Assembly: GCA_017535925.1 (NCBI GenBank)
Contig: JAFXTD010000042.1
Location: forward strand, 1 to 47,383
Origin: Selenomonadaceae bacterium
Lineage (GTDB): Bacteria; Bacillota; Negativicutes; Selenomonadales; Selenomonadaceae
Length of the DNA stretch: 47,383 bases
Reading direction: 5' to 3'
Positions within the stretch are counted from its first letter, which is position 1; every line of letters begins with the position of its first letter. Under the pieces are notes generated by a model. The model had not been told where the DNA came from and made no database searches. It saw nothing but the letters and a program-made list of their open reading frames with translations. Of this stretch, positions 1 to 8,190 are shown in pieces. Position numbers and translations under genes: made by a program.

Positions 1-138
1 AATCCTGAGGAGCAATCGCTTGCGTTAAACGTTATAGGAGAATAGCCACTCGTTACGAAAAACTTGCCGTAAGATTTCTTGCCTTTATACATGTTGCTTG
101 TATTCTTATCCGGCTTCTTTAATTTATTCAACACACCC
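1..138 (+). mobile_element. IS5-family insertion sequence, 3' end only
   Basis: Frame 3 from about position 9 to the TAA at 120-122 reads like the C-terminus of an IS5-family (IS903-like) DDE transposase, with the typical RRIATRYEKLAVRFLAF segment and a hydrophobic tail. Just downstream, TTTATTCAACACACCC (123-138) resembles an IS903-group terminal inverted repeat, so the element probably ends at about 138. A TGA at 6-8 in the same frame suggests either decay or a frameshift close to the window edge. The left end lies outside the window. The element appears to sit against, or inside, the phage-like pseudogene that follows. Confidence 0.6.
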
Positions 139-1008
139 TAGAATTGAAAGCACTCCTATTCGTTTACAGGCAGGTTTCAATCGCTTGTTCAAAAAGCAAT
201 CGAAGTTACAAAAAATATCAATGGTGGTCAAGGCTACGTTATTACAGCCGAAAGAGGGACAAAAAAAAACGCCTCTGAAAATGGCGAAGGAGAATTGGTT
301 GAAGGGAGCATACCCCGCTCTGCCGCTACCGCCAACGGCACCACTAACACCGTCAGGACAAATGTCTCAACAGGTTCTAACAACAAAGGCGGCGTCAGTT
401 CCAATGCTAATGTGGAAACCAATTCTCCAAGTGAGAGTATATCACAGGGCGAAGGCGAAATCAAATACTCAATAGGCAACAGCAATTCCGGCGAATCACT
501 TACGCAGAAAATCAGGAACAAAGTATCGTCGTGGCTTGACGGCAAGAGACCGAGTGAACGGCGCGGGAAACGAATCACGGATAATCTTCGCAAGCTTAGC
601 AAACACAGAATCCTTTACGGCAATGTGGAAGGCGCAAATGATATTGTCGTTGACCATATGCAGAAACTCATTCAAAGCCGCCGCGCTTATGACCGGGAAA
701 AACTTTTGCCTGTTGTCGGAAAAGAAATCGCAAAAAACCTCAAGCTTAATCCGTCTGCGGAACAAAGCAATTACATCGCCGATTGGCTTTTGACCGGCGC
801 GCTTAACAACACTTCGCCGGAAGCAACGCTGTTTCAAAAGGCAATGCGCGACAATCCCGCACAGGCTGAAATTTTACAGGAGACCCGCGACCTCTTTCAA
901 GAGTTTGCAGATATGTCGGCAAGCGAACGCGTTGGCAGTTCGATTGTAAATCAGCAAGGGAAGTCTTTTTTGGAAAGGCTTGGAGACTTTCGCGGTCGCC
1001 AAACTTAG
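139..1008 (+). pseudogene. Phage/ICE polyvalent-protein relic, fragment 1
   Basis: A continuous frame runs from about 145 to the stop at 1008; an internal ATG at 295 gives a 237-residue open piece. The first part is low-complexity (Ser/Asn/Thr-rich), then comes a helical, charged region (RRAYDREKLLPVVGKEIAKN). This style is typical of the very large polyvalent proteins of phages and integrative elements. The reading frame breaks near a T-run at 964-970 and continues in frame 2. No start codon with an RBS is present, and the 5' end is replaced by the IS remnant. It is interpreted as a dead fragment of a much larger gene. The family assignment rests on general resemblance, not a diagnostic motif. 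Confidence 0.5.
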
Positions 1009-1417
1009 CAAGGAAATGCACGAATACAACCGCGCTCACCCCGAATTGACGGAGCCGCTTGTCCCTTACACTTCCGAAGCGAACGCCGACGCCGTTATCA
1101 AACAGGGCGAAAAGAAATTCGGCGAGGCGCAACAAGATTTGGTTCGATTCTCTAAAATTCTGTTGGCAATGGAGCATGATTCGGGCTTAATAACGGATGA
1201 AATTTTTTCTCGGCTGCTGAAAAGTTGGAAGCATTACGTTCCTATGGCTCAAGTCTTTGACGAAAACGGGCTTTATGCGTATGCGCTTGACGGGCGGCAA
1301 CCTCGACTTTGCGGCAGGCAATATGTTCCGCGACTTGCCCGACGCTTACATTCACAACGACCAACTCGGCAAAAACGTTTTCGTGATAGGTAAGTGCCGC
1401 TAAGGAAGTGGGACGTG
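980..1417 (+). pseudogene. Phage/ICE polyvalent-protein relic, fragment 2
   Basis: This continues fragment 1 after a frameshift. Frame 2 (980 to about 1295) contains KLSKEMHEYNRAHPELTEPL and SWKHYVPMAQVFDENG; the 'YVPM..VFDE' pattern is common in phage polyvalent proteins. A second frameshift near 1290-1299 moves the sensible reading to frame 3, where NLDFAAGNMFRDLPDAYIHN follows, ending at the TAA near 1415. Two frameshifts plus loss of both ends make this a pseudogene. It marks the edge of a former prophage or integrative element next to the core-gene operon on the minus strand. Confidence 0.5.
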
Positions 1418-1444
1418 CAACAGCCCCCGGTTCCTATTCTTTTT

Positions 1445-2152
1445 TTATGCAGATAATTTTTTAAACAGACGCGTCGCCGACCATAAAGAAAGAATTGCAT
1501 AAGCCGATAAGATTAAAATCGACGGCAAGTTAAATCCTTCGCGCAAGAGTTGGCTCGTGTGAGTGAGCGGCAAAATTTCTATCACGAAGCGCACGACCGG
1601 AGGCAGTTCCGCCGTTGAAAAAAATGTTCCGCACAAGAAACTCATCGGCATTAAAAGATACGTGTTGACTTGCGCAAGTTCCTCGTAGGTTTGAACTTTC
1701 AACGCCGCGCAAAAACATATGCCCGCGAAGATTATCGAATTCAAAATTATGACGACAAAAAAATTCAGCGGCTCGGAAAAAAAATTTAAGCTTGCGCCGA
1801 AAATTATCGCGACGCCCAAAATCAGAGCGGTTGAAATCAAAGCCCTCACGACTGCCGAAAAAATTTTCCCGATAACAAAGGCGGCGGGCTCAATCGGCGC
1901 GCTCAAATATTCTTCCAAGCTTTTGTGATAGACGCGTTCGGCGTGGACGGTCGTAACGGACATGTAGCTGACGTTCATGGTGTTCAACGCGATAATGCCG
2001 GGCACGAGGAAATCGAGGTAGCTGCCCGAAGCGAGGTTGATATTTTTTCCGAGCCCCCAACCGAAAGCGACAAGATACAAGACGGGAGTCACGAGCCTCG
2101 ACAAGATAAATTTTTTCAGCCGCCGACGCAAGACAATCCAATCGCGCCACAT
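1445..2152 (-). CDS. ABC-2 type transporter permease
   Basis: 235-residue integral membrane protein of the ABC-2 permease family (NodJ/DrrB-like). It starts MWRDWIVLRRRLKKFILSR, followed by about six hydrophobic segments, including FLVPGIIALNTMNVSYMS and a C-terminal pair. The conserved region around residues 75-95 (VYHKSLEEYLSAPIEP) matches the family's cytoplasmic loop before a helix. Such permeases pair with an ATP-binding subunit to export drugs, polysaccharides or lipids, but no ATPase gene adjoins it here: upstream is a small unknown gene and downstream is phage debris. The ATG at 2152 has no clear RBS and lies just after a heptamer repeat. The partner may be elsewhere or lost. Confidence 0.8.
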   Translation of the reverse strand: MWRDWIVLRRRLKKFILSRLVTPVLYLVAFGWGLGKNINLASGSYLDFLVPGIIALNTMNVSYMSVTTVHAERVYHKSLEEYLSAPIEPAAFVIGKIFSAVVRALISTALILGVAIIFGASLNFFSEPLNFFVVIILNSIIFAGICFCAALKVQTYEELAQVNTYLLMPMSFLCGTFFSTAELPPVVRFVIEILPLTHTSQLLREGFNLPSILILSAYAILSLWSATRLFKKLSA

Positions 2153-2176
2153 GACCGTTAATACATCGTCATAAAA

Positions 2177-2211
2177 ATTCCTAATTCCTAATTCCTCATT
2201 CCTAATTGATT
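2177..2211. repeat. Heptamer tandem repeat (ATTCCTA type)
   Basis: Five 7-bp units: ATTCCTA, ATTCCTA, ATTCCTC, ATTCCTA, ATTGATT. The array lies between the ABC permease start and the end of the 122-residue gene, and it supplies the last codons of that gene (QLGMRN then stop). The same unit set recurs inside mutS2 at 2874-2908. Confidence 0.8.
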
Positions 2212-2556
2212 TTCGAGCCGCTCAATTTCTTTCTTGTGACTTTCAAGCGCGTAGCCGATTCGGATATGCTCTTCCTCTGTGAAGTCGGGATTTTCATACG
2301 CCGCAGAAATTTTTTCAAGCCGCGCTTTGACTTCGGCAAGTTCATCTTCCAAAATGAATTCGTCTTTGAGTGCCAAGCCGTACACCGCAAAAATTTGTTC
2401 GCGGGTCGTTTGATAAAATGAATCCTCGCCCGAAAGTTCTCCGACCAACTTTGCCAACTCCAAAATAATTTCAAGAGGAGGCTTGCCCGCGTTTATCGAT
2501 TCGGTTAATTTTATGCGCAGTTCTTGTGCCGCTCCGAAAAATTTTTCTTCAGCCAA
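2188..2556 (-). CDS. Hypothetical helical protein
   Basis: 122-residue acidic protein, predicted almost entirely helical, with no recognisable domain. The TTG start at 2556 is preceded by AAGGAGAG. It lies 19 bp downstream of mutS2 on the same strand, so it is probably cotranscribed with it. The middle (KISAAYENPDFTEEEHIRIG) and the C-terminus (SHKKEIERLENQ) look like a coiled-coil or linker. The last six residues (LGMRN and neighbours) are encoded by a heptamer repeat, so the original C-terminus may have been altered by the repeat insertion. Function unknown. Confidence 0.6.
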   Translation of the reverse strand: MAEEKFFGAAQELRIKLTESINAGKPPLEIILELAKLVGELSGEDSFYQTTREQIFAVYGLALKDEFILEDELAEVKARLEKISAAYENPDFTEEEHIRIGYALESHKKEIERLENQLGMRN

Positions 2557-2575
2557 AAAAATCTCTCCTTCGAAA

Positions 2576-4969
2576 TCATTTTATCGTGACAAGCGTCGCG
2601 CCGGTGCCGCCCTCGTCTTGGTCGGCGAATTGAAAATTTGAAACGGAATTGTTCCCACGCAGGAAGTCATGGACGCCCTTTCGAAGTGCGCCGGTGCCTT
2701 TGCCGTGAATTATCAAAATTTGCTTGAGTCCGGAAAGTTGAGCGTCGTCGATAAATTTTCCGCAAACCAATTCCGCCTCGTCGACCGTCATGCCGCGAAT
2801 GTCAATGCTCCTTCTAACCGTCGCCGTTTTCTGCATAAGACCGAAGGAACCTCGATTTGACGAATCATTTTTAATTCCTAATTCCTCATTCCTAATTCCT
2901 AATTGATTTTGATTGTGGCTTACAAAGCGGCAAGAGGAAGTTTTAACGGTCGTGCGCATGGCTCCGATTTGAACGCTCAATTCGTCGCCGTCCTTTTCAA
3001 TGGCAAGCACGGTTCCTTTTTGGTCAAGCGGCTTGATATAAACGGTGTCGCCGACGAAAATTTTTTTCTTGTCAATGCGGGTGCCGACGTATTTTTCCGC
3101 GATAATGCCCGTCGCCGAATCAAGTTCCGCCTCGCGTAATTTGTCTCGTGCCTGTTGAATCACTTGCTGCCGACGCTTGACGCCCGCATCGTCGAATTGC
3201 TCCTTGAGTGCGGCGATAATTTCTTCCGCCTCGCGTTTGGTCTCGCGAACCGTTGCCGCCGATTTCTCTTTTGCCTTGCGAATAATTTCGCCTTTTGTCT
3301 TGGCAATTTCGTCGCGCATTTCGGCGATTTTTTTTTCGTGCTTGAGGACTTGTTGTTGACGTTCAAAAATTTCGGCGTTGCGCTGTTCAAAAATCATTCG
3401 TTCCTGCTCAAGCTCGGAAATGACTTGTTCAAAGTTGGCGTGGTCGGCAGTGATTAATTGTTTGGCGCGAAGAATCAAACTTTGAGGCAAGCCCAAGCGT
3501 TGACTGATTGCAAAAGCATTGCTCGCGCCGGGCATACCAATCAGCAGACGATAAGTCGGGCGCAAAGTTTCCGAATCGAATTCGACGCAGGCATTTTCAA
3601 TTCCGTCGGTCGAGTAGGCAAAAGTTTTCAGCTCCGAATAATGAGTTGTGGCGATTGTCGACGCGCCGATTTGCAGAAGGCGTTCGAGGATTGACATTGC
3701 CAAAGCCGCGCCCTCGTCGGGGTCGGTGCCCGCGCCGATTTCGTCAAGCAAAATTAAATCGGTCGAGGTCACGTCGTCGAGGATGGCAACTATTTTTTTC
3801 ATGTGCGCCGAAAAAGTCGAGAGGCTCTGCTCAATCGATTGCTCGTCGCCGATGTCCGCGAAAATATTTGTGAAGACAGAAATTTTTGAGCCGCCCGCCG
3901 CAGGAATGTAAAGCCCCGCTTGTGTCATCAAAGCCAACAGTCCCAAAGTTTTCATGGAAACGGTTTTGCCGCCGGTGTTCGGACCGGTGACGAGGAGCAT
4001 TGAAAATTTTTCGCCAAGCTCAATGTCAATCGGAACGACGCTTGCCGAATCAATCAGCGGGTGCCGCGCAGATTTCAAGTCCGTGAAATTTTCAAGCAGA
4101 GGTTCGGTCGCGTTGAGGTCGCGGGCTAATTTTGCTTTGGCAAAAAGTAAATCGACGTCCGCCAAAATTTTTATGTTGTTGGTGAGTTCGTCGAGATTTT
4201 TTCTGACGGCGTCGCTCAAGTTGCGAAGAATCCTCATGACTTCGTGACGCTCCGCCGCCTCCAATTCCTTGACGCTGTTGTTTAGATTTACGACGGCAAG
4301 CGGTTCGATAAAGACAGTCGCGCCGGTCGCCGATTGGTCGTGAACGATGCCGGGGAATTGCGATTTATATTCAAGCTTGACGGGCAGAACGTAACGGTCG
4401 CCGCGCATGGTGACAATCGCGTCTTGAAAAAATTTTTGCTTGCCCGCGTCGTGAAGGATGTTAAAAATTTCGGTCTTGATTCGGTTTTGAGCACTGCGCA
4501 AATCGCGGCGAATCTTTTGCAGCTCAACGCTTGCCGTGTCGCGAACGGTTCCGTGTTCGTCAATCGCGTTGTCGAGTTGGCGTTCGAGGTTGCCCAAAAT
4601 TTCAATTTCGGTTGCGCGGGCTTTGAGTTGCGGGGCGTCGGCGTCAACTTCCTTGAAAAAAATTTTTACCTGCCGCATGGCGTACATTGTCGAGAGCACG
4701 TCCAAAAGTTCTTCGGCTTCGGCAATACTTCCCAGACGAATTTTCTTGAAAGTTTCGCGAACATCACGAAATCCTCCCAGAGGCGGTGCACTCACTGCGA
4801 AAATTTTTACTGCCTCCGTCGTCAGCGATAAATTTTCTTTGACCGTTTCAAAATCGGCGGCGGGCTCCAATTTTTCGGTAAGCTCCTTTCCGAAATTGCT
4901 CGTCGCGCAGTCCCGAAGCCGCGTCAAAATTTTATCAAACTCAAGCGTCTTGAATGCGTCTTTTATCAT
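2576..4969 (-). CDS. mutS2: Endonuclease MutS2
   Basis: 797 residues, normal length for MutS2, which acts on recombination intermediates and, in Bacillus, in ribosome rescue. The N-terminal core/lever domains run to about residue 320. The ATPase has Walker A LLVTGPNTGGKTVSMKTLG, Walker B DLILLDEIGAGTDPDEG and the signature STFSAHM. A long coiled coil follows (about 510-610), and the C-terminal Smr nuclease domain contains SIDIRGMTVDEAELV and IIHGKGTGALR. The linker before Smr contains NQNQLGIRNEELGIKND, encoded by a heptamer repeat (2874-2908), an insertion not expected in this family. The ATG at 4969 follows AAAGGG. rsmA lies upstream on the same strand. Confidence 0.96.
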   Translation of the reverse strand: MIKDAFKTLEFDKILTRLRDCATSNFGKELTEKLEPAADFETVKENLSLTTEAVKIFAVSAPPLGGFRDVRETFKKIRLGSIAEAEELLDVLSTMYAMRQVKIFFKEVDADAPQLKARATEIEILGNLERQLDNAIDEHGTVRDTASVELQKIRRDLRSAQNRIKTEIFNILHDAGKQKFFQDAIVTMRGDRYVLPVKLEYKSQFPGIVHDQSATGATVFIEPLAVVNLNNSVKELEAAERHEVMRILRNLSDAVRKNLDELTNNIKILADVDLLFAKAKLARDLNATEPLLENFTDLKSARHPLIDSASVVPIDIELGEKFSMLLVTGPNTGGKTVSMKTLGLLALMTQAGLYIPAAGGSKISVFTNIFADIGDEQSIEQSLSTFSAHMKKIVAILDDVTSTDLILLDEIGAGTDPDEGAALAMSILERLLQIGASTIATTHYSELKTFAYSTDGIENACVEFDSETLRPTYRLLIGMPGASNAFAISQRLGLPQSLILRAKQLITADHANFEQVISELEQERMIFEQRNAEIFERQQQVLKHEKKIAEMRDEIAKTKGEIIRKAKEKSAATVRETKREAEEIIAALKEQFDDAGVKRRQQVIQQARDKLREAELDSATGIIAEKYVGTRIDKKKIFVGDTVYIKPLDQKGTVLAIEKDGDELSVQIGAMRTTVKTSSCRFVSHNQNQLGIRNEELGIKNDSSNRGSFGLMQKTATVRRSIDIRGMTVDEAELVCGKFIDDAQLSGLKQILIIHGKGTGALRKGVHDFLRGNNSVSNFQFADQDEGGTGATLVTIK
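2874..2908. repeat. Heptamer tandem repeat inside mutS2
   Basis: Units ATTCCTA, ATTCCTC, ATTCCTA, ATTCCTA, ATTGATT within the mutS2 reading frame. The block is 35 bp and codes on the minus strand for the Gln/Leu/Gly/Ile/Arg/Asn/Glu-rich linker before the Smr domain. The unit set is the same as at 2177-2211 in a slightly different order, which points to a mobile or expanding repeat rather than protein-level selection. Confidence 0.8.
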
Positions 4970-4988
4970 TAAATCAACCCTTTTAATA

Positions 4989-5023
4989 ATTGGGAATTTG
5001 GAATGGGGAATTGGGAATTAATT
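4989..5023. repeat. Heptamer tandem repeat (ATTGGGA type)
   Basis: Units ATTGGGA, ATTTGGA, ATGGGGA, ATTGGGA, ATTAATT in the short gap between rsmA (minus) and the mutS2 start. It is related to the ATTCCCA array at 20908-20935 on the opposite strand. Confidence 0.75.
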
Positions 5024-5036
5024 CGGTAATCATTCC

Positions 5037-5852
5037 TCATTTCAAGTTGACAGAAAGCCTCGCGAATTCTTCAAGGCTCAAAGTTTCGGCGCGCCTTCTG
5101 CAATCGATACCCGACGCCGAAATTTTTTCTTTGCCGAAACAAGCCAAAGAGTTCAGCAAAGTTTTTCGCCGTTGAGCAAAAGCCGTTCGCACGACCTTGA
5201 AAAAAATTTCCTCGTCGACTTCAAAGGGCGGCTTGCGAACGTCACAGACGACAACGGAACTTGTCACTGCAGGCGGCGGCAAAAAAGATTCGGGCGGCAC
5301 GTCGAAGGCGATTCGCGGCTCCGAACGAAACTGAACTGCCACCGACAATGCTCCGTAAATTTTCGAGCCGGGCGCGGCGGTCATGCGTTCGGCAACTTCC
5401 TTTTGTACCATCGTCACGATTTTTGTCACGGGCAAATTTTTTTCAAGCAGCGTCAACAAAATTTGCGTCGTGATGTAATAAGGCAAATTCGCCGCGACTT
5501 TGAAAGAGGTCGGCATGAGTTCGACAAGATTTACTTTTAAGATGTCTCCTTCGACGAGCCGAAAATTTTCGTAGCCGGCAAGCGTTTCCTTGAGCACGGC
5601 AGGTAATTTTTTATCCAGTTCGACAGCAGTGACTTTTGCTCCCGCCTCAAGCAAGCCTTGCGTCAAAGTTCCTATGCCCGCTCCGATTTCCAAAACTTCA
5701 TCGCCTGCAGAAATTTGAGTAGCCTCGACGATTCGCCTCACAACTTCCGCGTCGATTAAAAAATTTTGTCCGAACTTTTTGACTGCCCGCAATTTAAATT
5801 TCTTGAGGATGTGTCGCGTCGCTTGAGGGTCAGCTATCAAAGGGTGTAACAT
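5037..5852 (-). CDS. rsmA: 16S rRNA (A1518/A1519) dimethyltransferase RsmA/KsgA
   Basis: 271 residues. It dimethylates two adjacent adenines in helix 45 of 16S rRNA during 30S maturation. Family hallmarks: KKFGQNFLID near the N-terminus, the SAM-binding EIGAGIGTLTQGLLEAG with acidic ELDKK, and the catalytic NLPYYITTQIL motif; the C-terminal helical domain has FLPPPAVTSSVV. The ATG at 5852 is preceded by GGAGG inside rnmV, and the two genes overlap by 23 bp, the classic Firmicutes rnmV-rsmA pair, so translation is probably coupled. mutS2 lies 67 bp downstream on the same strand. Confidence 0.97.
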   Translation of the reverse strand: MLHPLIADPQATRHILKKFKLRAVKKFGQNFLIDAEVVRRIVEATQISAGDEVLEIGAGIGTLTQGLLEAGAKVTAVELDKKLPAVLKETLAGYENFRLVEGDILKVNLVELMPTSFKVAANLPYYITTQILLTLLEKNLPVTKIVTMVQKEVAERMTAAPGSKIYGALSVAVQFRSEPRIAFDVPPESFLPPPAVTSSVVVCDVRKPPFEVDEEIFFKVVRTAFAQRRKTLLNSLACFGKEKISASGIDCRRRAETLSLEEFARLSVNLK

Positions 5853-6375
5853 TTTTCAAAGCCTCCAAAAATTCTTCGCGGGTCACGCCGTAATTGTTGA
5901 GGCGTCGCACGAAAGTTTTCACGTTGCCGAAGCCGATACCGAGAGCCGCTCCGATTTTGTCGCGAAGTTTGGAACTGTCCTCGCCGCCCGCAAGTTTGAA
6001 TTGAATCATTTCCGCCGCCGTGAATTCTTCACGAGGATTAATCTCAAGCGTGCGGACTTTGCTCAAGGCTTTGCGGATTGATTCGGGGCTTGCCTGTTCG
6101 ACACCGACATCATCATTGGCGGTTGCCTCGTCACGAGGTATGTAAGCGTGCTTGGCTTCGGGAAATTTCTTCGACAAAAATTTTCTGATGTTTTCGCCTG
6201 CCGAATCGGGGTCGGTCAAAATAATTATCCCGCGTTTTTTGTAAGCCGCCGAAATATTTTCAAGTGTCCGCCGCGTGAGGTGAAAGCCGCCCGTCGTAAT
6301 GCATTCCGCCTCGATTGCGCGATTGATTGCGATAACGTCAGCTTTACCCTCGACTATCAAAACTTCTTTCAGCAA
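5830..6375 (-). CDS. rnmV: Ribonuclease M5
   Basis: 181 residues. It matures 5S rRNA precursors. The N-terminal TOPRIM domain shows the metal-binding glutamate in VLIVEGKADV and the DxD pattern in IIILTDPDSAGENIRKFL; the C-terminal part (about 110-181) is the RNase M5-specific region. A TTG start at 6375 with GGGGGAGG upstream fits best. It is preceded by a promoter and by a short hairpin with a T-run (6394-6416) that may attenuate transcription. It overlaps rsmA, its usual partner. Confidence 0.95.
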   Translation of the reverse strand: MLKEVLIVEGKADVIAINRAIEAECITTGGFHLTRRTLENISAAYKKRGIIILTDPDSAGENIRKFLSKKFPEAKHAYIPRDEATANDDVGVEQASPESIRKALSKVRTLEINPREEFTAAEMIQFKLAGGEDSSKLRDKIGAALGIGFGNVKTFVRRLNNYGVTREEFLEALKNVTPFDS

Positions 6376-6393
6376 AAATTTTCCTCCCCCAAA

Positions 6394-6451
6394 AAAAATT
6401 AAACCGCAAATTTCTTCGCGGTCATTATATCATTTGAAAATTTTTTGTCAC
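6394..6451 (-). promoter_or_regulatory. rnmV promoter and short leader hairpin
   Basis: On the minus strand: -35 GTGACA (6446-6451), 16-bp spacer, -10 TATAAT (6424-6429). Directly after the expected start site come an ACCGC/GCGGT hairpin and eight T, then the rnmV RBS GGGGGAGG. Terminator-like hairpin plus RBS is an attenuator-type layout. A similar TGCGGCTTAATTTTTTTT then AGGAGGA block occurs at 7664-7697. Confidence 0.5.
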
Positions 6452-6454
6452 TGA

Positions 6455-7582
6455 TTATAAAGCTCTTTCCTTTGGAACTGCATACAAAACAAGTTCGCCG
6501 GAATTTTTATGATGAGCGAAGTAGCCGGTATATTTTCTCAAATAATAAATGTAGTTGTCCAAAGTCGATTGCAAGAATCGAGGAATGTCAAGAATGTCTT
6601 CTTTAAAATGATAGACGCAAACGGCAATGACGGGGCGATCGGTTTTAATGATATTTTTCATGGCTTGGAGCAAATTCAATTCCGCGCCCTCGATATCGGC
6701 GTTGAGGAACGTACATTTGTTGCCTGCCAAAATTTTTTCAAAGTCGGTCGCCTTGTCAATGATTTCGTTAATCGGCTCAACAAGTTCACGCTTTTCAGGC
6801 GGCAAGCTTGACAAATTCCCAAGCAAAGTATTGTAAATATTCCCGTCGCCCTCGAAGGCGTAAATTTTTTTCGGCTTAAAGTCAAAGCTCAAATAAGCAA
6901 AGAGTGTGTCGCCGATGTTCGCGCCGCAATTTATCCAACATTCGCCGTCGAGGTGTTTGTAAAGCCTTTCGTATTTGCCGCCGAAAAAATATTTCCAACG
7001 CGTCGGATTGTGTTCGCCTTTATAAACGCAATTCGTGACGAAAGTTTCAATGTAATGATACAACGTTTGCTTTGAAGTTTCGTCGACAAGAGAATCGAAC
7101 AATTCCATAAGCTCCGCCTTGTGTGACGGATAGAAAAACATTTTGTCGACATCGAAGCGTTCATGTCTGAAAATTATTGCCTTTCTTTCATTCGGCGAAA
7201 TGAAATGAACGGCAAGCGGCTTGAGCAATATCATTGTATCATTCCAAAAAGTTTGTGCGTTATCAATCGAATAATCCTGCGGTGCCACGAAAAAAATCTT
7301 ACGCGGTGTTTTATCGTTGAGTAGAGATTCGGGCGAAATAATTTCCACGTCGTCAACTTTTTGAAAAGCTTTCGGAGCGGCGCAAACAACCTTGCAAACA
7401 TTTAAATCCCAACTCTTGAAGAGACGAATGTAAGCATGTAAATCATTTTCTGCCCAAAGATAAACACTGGCATTTTTCATCACTGCAATTGAAACCGATA
7501 TAAGCAATTCGCCGCTCATGGCGAAATTTTCTTCGACGCGGGTGCTTTCGAGCATTTCAAGCATTTTGTTGCGTAAATTCAA
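6455..7582 (-). CDS. FkbM-family SAM-dependent methyltransferase
   Basis: 375 residues. The C-terminal half (about 215-340) is an FkbM-type methyltransferase: WINCGANIGDTLFAYLSFD is the SAM-binding GxNxG motif, IYAFEGDG the acidic loop, and FLNADIEGAELNLLQAM the diagnostic FkbM D-x-E-G segment. These enzymes O-methylate sugars or lipids, often in cell-surface or secondary metabolism. The N-terminal 200 residues are a separate unknown domain, possibly substrate-binding. The TTG start at 7582 is preceded by GAGGAGG. It is monocistronic, between the 126-residue gene upstream and the rnmV promoter downstream. The substrate cannot be deduced. Confidence 0.8.
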   Translation of the reverse strand: MNLRNKMLEMLESTRVEENFAMSGELLISVSIAVMKNASVYLWAENDLHAYIRLFKSWDLNVCKVVCAAPKAFQKVDDVEIISPESLLNDKTPRKIFFVAPQDYSIDNAQTFWNDTMILLKPLAVHFISPNERKAIIFRHERFDVDKMFFYPSHKAELMELFDSLVDETSKQTLYHYIETFVTNCVYKGEHNPTRWKYFFGGKYERLYKHLDGECWINCGANIGDTLFAYLSFDFKPKKIYAFEGDGNIYNTLLGNLSSLPPEKRELVEPINEIIDKATDFEKILAGNKCTFLNADIEGAELNLLQAMKNIIKTDRPVIAVCVYHFKEDILDIPRFLQSTLDNYIYYLRKYTGYFAHHKNSGELVLYAVPKERAL

Positions 7583-7663
7583 AGAGATTCCTCCTCAAAA
7601 ATATTTATAACTTTAAAGCACGACAAAAGCTTAAAAAATTTTGAGAAACTTTAGCGAGCGTTG

Positions 7664-7697
7664 TCCTCCTAAAAAAAATTAAGCCGCAAAGCGCGGC
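7664..7697 (-). terminator. Terminator followed by an RBS-like GGAGGA
   Basis: On the minus strand GCCGC/GCGGC pair around GCTTT, followed by TTAATTTTTTTT. It lies just downstream of the 126-residue gene and is a weak but plausible terminator. AGGAGGA follows immediately, with no ORF, duplicating the layout ahead of rnmV. Confidence 0.45.
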
Positions 7698-7718
7698 GGG
7701 TAAGAAAAAATTTATCGA

Positions 7719-8099
7719 TTAAATTTCTTCCAAGTCTTCGGGATGCTTTTTGATATAATCGCGGTACTTGTTGTATTCGTCTTCGAAGGATTTGTCTTCG
7801 GAGGCGGCAAGTTGGAAAGACATCATTGCGACCGCCATGATTCGGGCGATTTCGTGAGCCTCGAAAGTCTCAACCAAGCGGGAAATTGTGCGCGCCGTTT
7901 CGTCAAGCAATTCTTGGTCATCTGCGGCGAAACGATTCAAAAGGAGCATGTCGAACATTTGTTGTTCCAATGCCGACCAGCCGAGTGCAATGCCTGCATT
8001 GGAATGCGGGATTCGATCGTGGACGTTAAAGTCTGAACCGTCGCCCCCTATTTCCGGAATATAAACCTCATCTTCATCTTCAAAACGCGGTCTTAGCAT
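7719..8099 (-). CDS. Hypothetical acidic protein
   Basis: 126 residues from the ATG at 8099, chosen because GGGGG lies at the right distance and because the upstream in-frame extension is low-quality sequence reading into the divergent promoter. The N-terminus is acidic (FEDEDEVYIPEIGGDGSDF). The C-terminal 80 residues are helical (LLDETARTISRLVETFEAHE; FEDEYNKYRDYIKKHPEDL). No family recognised. It is divergent from the 8191 gene and separated from the FkbM gene by a terminator-like hairpin. Cytosolic by appearance. Confidence 0.6.
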   Translation of the reverse strand: MLRPRFEDEDEVYIPEIGGDGSDFNVHDRIPHSNAGIALGWSALEQQMFDMLLLNRFAADDQELLDETARTISRLVETFEAHEIARIMAVAMMSFQLAASEDKSFEDEYNKYRDYIKKHPEDLEEI

Positions 8100-8190
8100 A
8101 CAGAACCCCCCAGAAAAAATTATTGAAAAATACGTCGAAGTTATTGTACTATAAGAAGCGTCGAAATGTAAAGTAAAGCGGGAGGTCGTC

